64,000 bases of DNA from contig NC_134082.1 of NCBI RefSeq assembly GCF_000715075.1, forward strand, positions 143,332,948 through 143,396,947, given 5' to 3'. This document shows positions 57,000-64,000 of this stretch, piece by piece. Origin of the DNA: Nicotiana tabacum. Its lineage: Eukaryota > Streptophyta > Magnoliopsida > Solanales > Solanaceae. Position numbers and translations under genes: made by a program. Position 1 is the stretch's first letter; the number at the start of each line of letters is the position of its first letter. The notes beneath the pieces were generated by a model, which searched no databases, had not been told where the DNA came from, and saw nothing but the letters and a program-made list of their open reading frames with translations.

Positions 57000-57600
57000 T
57001 TCCTTATTTGATCGTATCAGGGAGCGTCAGTATGATGACCCTCATTTGCTTGTCCTCAAGGACAAGGTTCAGCATGATGATGGCAGATATGTGACCATTG
57101 GTGATGACGGGGTATTAAGGATGCAAGGTTGGATTTGTGTACCCAATGTTGATGGGCTTTGAGAGTTGATTCTAGAGGAGGCCCCTAGTTCGCGGTATTC
57201 CATTTATCCGGGTGCCGTAAAAATGTATTAGGATTTGAGGCAGCACGATTGGTGGAGGCAGATGAAGAAAGATATAGTTGGATTTGTAGCTCGTTGCCTC
57301 AATTGTCAGCAGGTGAAGTATGAGCACCAGAAACCGGGAGGGTTGCTTTAGTAGATAGAGATTCTGGAGTGGAAGTGGGAGAAGATCACCATGGACTTTG
57401 TAGTTGGGTTCCAATGGACTTTGAGAAAGTTCTATGCTATTTGGGTGATTATGGATCGGCTGACCAAGTCCGCACACTTCATTTCTGTGTGTACTACTTA
57501 TTCTTCGGAGCGGTTGGCAGAGATTTATATCCGGGAGATTGTTCTTCTGCATGGTATTCCAATTTCCATCATTTCAGATAGAGGTAGTCAGTTCACATCT
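57000..57600 (+). pseudogene. Tekay-like integrase, 3' part missing
   Basis: The zinc segment (about 57060-57330) includes ARCLNCQ-like residues, and two catalytic Asp segments are visible (MDFVVGF and [10 protein letters not shown]). The sequence changes abruptly at 57600/57601 to LTR sequence of another element, so the catalytic Glu and C-terminus are absent. Confidence 0.8.
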
Positions 57601-60220
57601 ACTAAGGTCTAAAATACAACGAAATTTCTGTAAATGTACTAAATACAGTCTAATAACATCAAAGGGAGAAAAGCAGTGTTGCGGACGTCGGGCAGCTACC
57701 TTGCTAAACTCTAAAGACTCTGCCTCTAATCAACCAATACCCACTATCGGGTGCAGAAATACCTGAATCTTCACACAAGGTGCAGGGAGTAAAGTGAGTA
57801 CTACAACTCAGTGAGTAATAATCATAACTAAAGACTGAGTGATAGGAAATCACGAAAAGTACATCAACATGCTGTATAGAAGTAGTACAAAACCAGTAAG
57901 AAAGCAATGAAGCTGTGAAATCTCTTAAAGCATCTGAGCTCAGTTTAAACTTCTTTAAAAATGACTTTTCAACAGTTAAGCAATTGAATGCAAAGCAATT
58001 AGAACAGATAAGCACAGAAAATCCACCCCTCGGGTACAAATACGCAATTAAACAGGTAAATAACAGACAAATAAGATAGGTAAGCACATAAAGGATTGCC
58101 CCTCGGGCACAATATCAACAATACCGGCCCCACGGGCTATATCTCACATCACAATGGGTACCCGCGCTCACTGGGGGTGTACAGACTCCTAGAGGGGCCC
58201 TTTTCGGCCTAAGCGCAATATCAAGCCATCTCGTGACATCATCACTAGGCTCTCGACCTTATATTAACTAGCGACCTCATGGCGTACATATCTCAGGCCC
58301 TCGGCCTCATAATCATAATCAGTGTAGCACCGCTACGGCATATAGCCCGACCCAAAAGTATCCTCACAGCACAGGCCTTCGGCCCAAAATATTATTTGAA
58401 ATATCATTTGATATATTAAAACAGAGTAAATATGGCTGGGTTATGAAAATAGTGAAATATAGCATGACTGAGTTCAAGTATAAAGTCAAGACAGTGAGGA
58501 AATATCAATAAAATCCTTTAAGGGTTCAAATAGTTGGCACGAAGCCCAAATATGGCATTCAACCTAAAACATTATGATAGCAAATAGATTTTTTAGTCAA
58601 ATACGCGGTAAAATAGTCATTCGGGACGGACTTAGTCACAATCCCCAATAGTGCACGACCTCACGCTCGTCATCTAGCGTGTGCCTCACCTCAATATAGC
58701 ACAATGATGTGCAATCCGAGGTTTCATACCCTTAGTACATCATTTACAATCATTACTCACCTTGATCCGGTCCAAACTCTAGCCCGCGATGCCTTTGCCC
58801 TCACGAACCGACCTCTGAATGCTCCAAATCTAGCCACAATCAGTACATAACCATTAAAATATGCTAAGGGAACAAAACCCACTCGAAAATATCCAATTTA
58901 TATCAAAAATCCTAAAATTGCTCAAACCTAGCCCCCGGGCCTACGTCTCAGAATCCGGCAAAATTAACATCAATAGAATCCTCATCCTCCCACGAATCTA
59001 TACATATCAAGAACATCAAAATCAGGCCTCAAATGGCCCCTCATATCCCCACTCAAAGATCTCTTAATCTCAAGCCCTAATTACCCACTTTTGCACTGAT
59101 TTCCCCATAGATTTCAAGCTTACAATGTTAAAATTCATCATAGAAACAAGTTTAGGGTCAGAAAATCTTACTTCCATGAAACCTTCTTGAATTCCCTCTT
59201 CAATTAGCTTTCCAAAGCCTTCTCCCGAATGAAATATGGTGAAAACCCACTCAAAATTGAGAAGGGAACCTTTTATACTTTCTGACCCAGGCATTTTCGC
59301 ACCTACGGTCCATTTTCCGCTTCTGCGACCAAATCCACCGTATCTGTGGTTTTCATTAAATTGCCTATTTCTGCATCTGCGGTTAAATACTCGCACCTGC
59401 GCTACCGCAGGCGCGCCCGCGACACCGCTTCTGCTGTTCCTGAATGACTTCACATTGGCCGCATCTGCAACTACCTTACTCTTCTGCGATCATCGCACCT
59501 GTGGTCTCCCAACCGCAGGTGCGGTTATGACAGAACCAAATGCTTCAACTGCAAAACTTAATTCCAAATCCTTCTGGTACCCATCCGAAATCACCTCGAG
59601 GCCCCCCGGGACCTCAACCAAAAGCACAAACATATCCTATAACCTTATTCAAACTTGTTCCAACTTTCGGAACGCTCAAAACAATATTAAAACACCAAAA
59701 TCACATCAAATTCAAGCCTAGGATTCCAAAATCTTCCGAATTTCACTTTTGATCAAAAGCCCAATCAAACCACGTCCGAATGACCTGAAATTTTGCACAC
59801 ACATCCCAAATGTCACAACAGAACTATTACAACTTTCGGAATTCCATTCCGACCTCTATATCAAAATCTCACTTATCAACCGGAAAACGCCAAAATCTCA
59901 ATTTCGCCAATTCAAGCCAAAACCTTCCACGGATTTCCAAAATGCATTCCGATCACGCTCCTAAGTCCCAAATCACCTAACATAGCTAACCAAATCATAA
60001 AAATTCTGATTCGCGATCATATACCAACCAGTCAAATCTTGGTCAAACCTTTCAAATTTCAAGCTTCAAACTGAGAACTGTTATTCCAAATTCATTCTGA
60101 TTACCCTGAAAACCAAAACCAACGATTTACATAAGTCATAATACATTACACGGGGCAAGTCATGCTAGAGAACTGGCAAGCAAAGTGCAAAAGTTCAAAA
60201 CGACCGGTTGGGTCGTTACA
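57601..60220 (-). mobile_element. Truncated LTR of another Tekay-like element
   Basis: It resembles the left LTR of the nested element (for example GTAAAGTGAGTAC near 57789 and ACAATGGGTACCC near 58151) but has CGCACCTACGG and CCGCTTCTGCG words (59290-59530) instead of CGCGAACGCG words. It ends GGGTCGTTACA at 60220, followed by a polypurine tract complement (TCCTCCCCCACTT, 60221-60233), so it is a 3' LTR in - orientation. The first part of the LTR is missing. Confidence 0.82.
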
Positions 60221-60256
60221 TCCTCCCCCACTTAAACATACGTTCGTGCGCGAACG
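60221..60256 (-). other. Residual internal sequence at a chimeric junction
   Basis: Polypurine tract complement plus about 23 bp (AAACATACGTTCGTGCGCGAAC) precede a switch to a different LTR. The shared word GCGAACG may be the microhomology at the joint. Confidence 0.6.
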
Positions 60257-61108
60257 TGCCCAACTTCCTCTACGCGAACGTGGAGCCTCCCTCGCGAACG
60301 CGATGCACAACAAACCCAGCCCTTCGCGAACGCGAAGGCTAAAATCTCAGCCTCACCAGCTAACCCATCAGGAACGTGACGGCTTACTCGCAAACATGAA
60401 GGTTATTTCTCTGCAACACTAAACAACAGTTTTCTGCACTTTTTCAAAGTATGAAATGGTCCGATTGACCACCCAAAACTCACCCGAGGCCCCCGGGACC
60501 TCAACCAATGATGCCAAAATATCCCATAACATCATTCGAACTTGTTCCAACCTTCGGAACGCTCAAAACAACATCAAAACACCAAAATCGCATCGGATTC
60601 AAGCCTAAGAATTTCAAAATCTACTAAATTACGCTTTTGGTAAAAAACCCAACCAAACCACGTCCGGATGACTTGAAATTTTGCACACACATCCCAAATG
60701 GCACAACGAAACTACTGCAACTCCAGGATCTCCATTCTGACCCCTATATCAAAATCTCGCCTATCAACCGAAAAATGCCAAAAATCCAATTTCGCCAATT
60801 CAAGCCTAAATCTACTCCGGACCTCCAAAACACATTCCGATCATGCTCCTAAGTCCCAAATTACCTCCCAACGCTATCCGAACCATCGGAACTCACATCC
60901 GAGCCCTCTAACACATAAGTCAACATCCGGTTGACTTTTCCAACTTAAGCTTCCTCAAAAGAGACTAAGTGTCTCAAACCTTCTCAAAACCTTTTCGAAC
61001 CCGATCCAACCAACCTGATTACATATAGAACCGATAAACAAAGTAATAAGAAGCAGAAATGGGGGAAACAGAGCGATAAATCATTAGACGACTGGCCGGG
61101 TCGTCACA
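60257..61108 (-). repeat. Truncated 3' LTR, second copy of the nested Tekay family
   Basis: It matches 39105-39942 almost base for base (five differences in the first 170 bp by eye), apart from a 14-bp insertion at about 61010-61023. The part of the LTR beyond 39105 is missing. Confidence 0.88.
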
Positions 61109-61670
61109 TCCTCCCTATCTTAAACAAACGTTCGTCCTCTAACGAGTCAAGAAACATACCTAAAGCCTCAAACAGGTGAGGATATCTGCTCTGCATCTCC
61201 CGCTTTGTCTCCCAGGTAGCCTCTTCTACGGGCCGACCTCTCCACTGCACTTTCACTGAAGCTATATCCTTTGTTCTCAACTTTTGAACCTGACGCTCTA
61301 AAATAGCTGCTGGATCCACATCATAAGTCAAATCACCATCCAACTGAACAGTGTTGAAATACAGAACATGAGACGGGTCCCCAATATACTTCCGAAGCAT
61401 AGAAACATGAAATACCGGATGCACACTCGACAAGCTAGGTGGCAAGGCAAGCTCATAAGCCACTTCCCCAATCCTTCGAAGCACCTCAAAAGGCCCAATG
61501 AACCAATGACTCAATTTACCCTTCTTCCCAAACCTCATAACACCCTTCATGGGTGAAACCTTCAACAAAACCTTCTCACCAACCATGTAGGACACATCCC
61601 GAACCTTCCTATCAGCATAACTCTTTTGCCTCGACTGCGCTATACGAAGCCTCTCCTGAATTACCTTCAC
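61104..61670 (-). pseudogene. Integrase C-terminal part with chromodomain-like end (copy 2)
   Basis: The ORF contains KVQWRGRPVEEATWE and RYPHLFEA, typical of the chromodomain-like end of Tekay integrases, and ends RLFKIGRM. Its TGA stop (61104-61106) lies inside the first five bases of the LTR (TGTGA). It is a fragment; the upstream part ends at TAG 61686-61688. Confidence 0.82.
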
Positions 61671-61907
61671 CTTTTCTAAAGCATCCTACACCAAGTCTGT
61701 CCCCAATAGCCTAGCCTCACCCGGCTCAAATCAACCAACTAGAGATCTACACCGCCTCTCATACAAAGCCTCATATGGAGCCATCTGAATACTCGACTGG
61801 TTGCTGTTGTTATATGCAGACTCTGCAAGCAGTAGAAACTGATCCCATGAACCTCCAAAATCAATGACACAAGTACGCAACATGTCCTCCAATATCTGAA
61901 TAGTGCG

Positions 61908-62819
61908 CTAGGACTGCCCGTCCGTATGAGGGTGAAAAGTCGTGCTCAACTTAACCCGAGTACCAAACTCTCGCTGCACCGACCTCCAAAACTGTGAAGT
62001 GAACTGAGTGCCCCTATCTGAAATGATGAAAACTGGGACACCATGCAAATGAACAATCTCTTGGATATAGATCTCTGCCAACTGCTCTGAAGAATAGGTA
62101 GTACACACAGGAATGAAGTGCACAGACTTGGTCAGCCGATCCACAATCACCCAAATAGCATCAAACTTCAGCAAAGTCCATGGGAGCCCAACTACAAAGT
62201 CCATGGTGATCCACTCCCACTTCCACTCTGGAATATCCATCCGCTGAAGCAAGCCACCCGATCTCTGATGTTCATATTTCACCTTCTGACAATTTAGACA
62301 CCAAGCCACAAATCCCACAATGTCTTTCTTCATTCTTCTCCACCAATCATGCTGTCTCAGATCCTGATACATCTTCACGGCACCCGGATGAATGGAATAC
62401 CGCGAGCTATGGGCCTCTTCTAGAATCACCTCCCGAAGCCTATCTACATTGGGAACACATATCCGGCCATGTGTCCTCAACACCCCATCATCACCAATGG
62501 TCACATCTCTAGCATCATCGTGCTGAACTTTGTCCTTAAGGACAAGCAAATGAGGATCATCATACTGGCGTTCTCTGATGCGATCATATAGGGAAGACCA
62601 AGAAATCACACAAACCAATACTCGATTGGGCTCCGAAATATCTAACCTCACGAACCGATTGGCTAAGGCCTGAATATCAACCACAAGTGGTCTCTCCCCA
62701 ACTAGAATATATGACAAACTCCCCATACTTACCGCCTTTCGGCTCAAAGCATCGGCCACCACACTGGCCTTCCCAGGGTGGTACAGTATAGTGATATCAT
62801 AATCCTTTAGCAACTCCAA
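61908..62819 (-). pseudogene. RNase H tail and integrase (copy 2)
   Basis: This open frame covers the RNase H end ([20 protein letters not shown]), zinc segment (HPGAVKMYQDLRQHDWW) and core with both Asp motifs. It stops at TAG 61908-61910, the codon of the catalytic Glu. Copy 1 has two additional stops in this span. Confidence 0.87.
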
Positions 62820-62828
62820 CCATCTCCG

Positions 62829-64000
62829 CTACCCTAAATTGAGATCCTTCTGTTTGAACAAGTGCTGGAGGCTACGATGATCAGTAAACACCTCAGAAGA
62901 CACACCATACAAGTAATGCCTCCAAATCTTCAGCGCGTGAACAATGACAACCAACTCCAAATCATGAACGGGGTAGTTCTTCTCATAGGGCTTCAACTGA
63001 CGAGAAGCATAAACAATAACTTTACCCTCCTGCATCAATACACAACCAATACCAACTCTTGAAGCATCACAATACACGGTATATGAACTTGAAGCTGCTG
63101 GCAAAACTAACACTAGAGCCATGATCAAGGTTGTCTTAATCTTCTGAAATCTCTCCTCACACTCATCCGACCATACAAATGAAGAACCTTTCTTGGTCAA
63201 CTTGGTCAAGGGCGATGCGATAGATGAGAATTCCTGAATAAACTGGTGATAATAACCCGTCAAACCAAGAAAGCTGCAAATCTCTGTGGTTGAGGACGGT
63301 CTGAGCCAACTCTGAACCACCTCTATCTTCTTTGGATCAACCTGAATACCCTCGCTGGACACCACGTGCCCCAAGAAAGCCACTAAAATGAGCCAAAACT
63401 CACACTTGGAGAATTTTGCATAAAGCTTCTCCTCCCTCAATCTCTGCAACACAACTCTCAAATGCTCTGCGTGCTCCTCTTCAATACGCGAATACACCAG
63501 AATATCATCAATGAAGACTATGACAAACGAGTCGAGATAAGGCCGGAACATGCTGTTTATCAAATGAACGAACGCTACTGGGGCATTGGTCAGCCCAAAA
63601 GACATCACCAAGAACTCATAATGATCATATCGGGTCCTGAAAGTTGTCTTAAAAATATTCGAGTCCCTAATCTTCAACTAGTGATAACCTGAACGAAGAT
63701 CAATCTTGGAGAACGCTCTCGCTCCCTGAAGCTGGTCGAATAAATCATCAATGTGAGGCAAAGGATACTTGTTCTTAACTGTTACTTTGTTCAACTGCCT
63801 ATAATCAATGCACATCCTCATAGTGCCATCCTTCTTCTTCATAAATAGAACTGGCGCACCCCAAGGTGACACACTAGGCCGAATGAACCCCTTATCAAGG
63901 AGTTCCTGAAACTGCTCCTTTAACTCTTTCAACTCCACTAGTGCCATATGATACGACAGAATAGAGATAGACTGAGTGCTCGGCACCAGGTCAATACCAA
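62829..64000 (-). pseudogene. Reverse transcriptase and RNase H (copy 2)
   Basis: RT motifs [21 protein letters not shown] and KIDLRSGYH are present. Stops are TAG 63678-63680 after GYH and TAG 62829-62831. The N-terminal part continues beyond the window. Only the RT Asp pair looks intact. Confidence 0.87.

Larger units (their letters stand above)
50615..57600 (+). mobile_element. Tekay-like element with 5' LTR, truncated at 57600
   Basis: The 5' LTR is 50615-53347 (TGTAACGATC to GGTCTTGACA, 2733 bp). The primer site is TGGTATCAGAGC at 53351-53362. Coding remnants run from 53550 to 57600. The left flank TTGTG (50610-50614) should be the target duplication, but the other end is not in the window because the element is cut in integrase at 57600. 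TATA box TATATAAA at 51553-51560. Confidence 0.88.
61109..64000 (-). mobile_element. Internal region, second copy of the nested Tekay element (runs off the window)
   Basis: It is collinear with 39943-42834, differing by one 1-bp indel (extra G near 61161) and scattered substitutions. It includes the integrase-chromodomain end, integrase, RNase H and RT. It shares four TAG codons with the first copy and lacks three that are private to it. Confidence 0.9.

Overview
The window is plant nuclear DNA, most likely from a Solanaceae species with a large genome such as Nicotiana. This rests on intron-rich genes with GT-AG (and some GC-AG) introns, a Stowaway-type MITE, Ogre/Tat, Athila and Tekay-like Ty3/gypsy elements with very long LTRs, and generally AT-rich sequence. 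The species is an inference. Two host genes survive, both on the + strand in the first 19 kb. Everything from about 19.9 kb onward, and most of the first 5 kb, is retrotransposon.

Layout. 1-2701 is the 3' end of an Ogre-like element (tail, polypurine tract and a 2.66 kb LTR). It has landed inside an intron-containing, antisense ORF of a Tat-lineage element (2702-4019, - strand); that element's own 3' LTR is at 4401-4937. Next is a ten-exon phospholipase D delta gene (5852-12242, predicted 869 aa) with a Stowaway MITE in intron 8. It is followed by an array of about 130-bp tandem repeats (about 12.6-13.6 kb), AT-rich spacer with a possible second MITE-like repeat, and a seven-exon SR45a/transformer-2-like splicing factor gene (15660-18736, about 218 aa). 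A second Tat-lineage copy, in the opposite orientation, occupies 19883-24195: 3' LTR, polypurine tract, then an antisense-to-element ORF with its own TATA box and introns.

From 24196 to at least 50614 lies one Athila-like element on the - strand (3' LTR 24196-25496, pol, gag, tRNA-Asp primer site 49523-49540, 5' LTR from 49547). Four Tekay/Del-like LTR insertions have split it: a solo LTR at 25860-28576 (5-bp duplication GTAAT), a solo LTR at 32310-35175 (CATAC) inside reverse transcriptase, a complete 10.8 kb element at 37045-47816 (GTTTG) inside gag, and a + strand element beginning at 50615 inside the 5' LTR. That last element is broken at 57600. It is joined to a truncated LTR of a further element (57601-60220), which is joined at about 60257 to a second copy of the 3' half of the complete Tekay element, running off the window end. 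This second copy shares four nonsense codons with the first.

The two host genes are unrelated in function: PLD delta hydrolyses membrane phospholipids to phosphatidic acid, and SR45a-like protein acts in pre-mRNA splicing. The retroelement coding regions are all damaged. The observations most worth following are the intron-bearing antisense ORFs in two Tat copies with one intron at the same codon, a block of short GC-rich inverted words just upstream of the TATA box in each Tekay LTR examined, and the near-identical element halves with shared inactivating mutations. Boundaries were read by eye; no alignment or database search was run.
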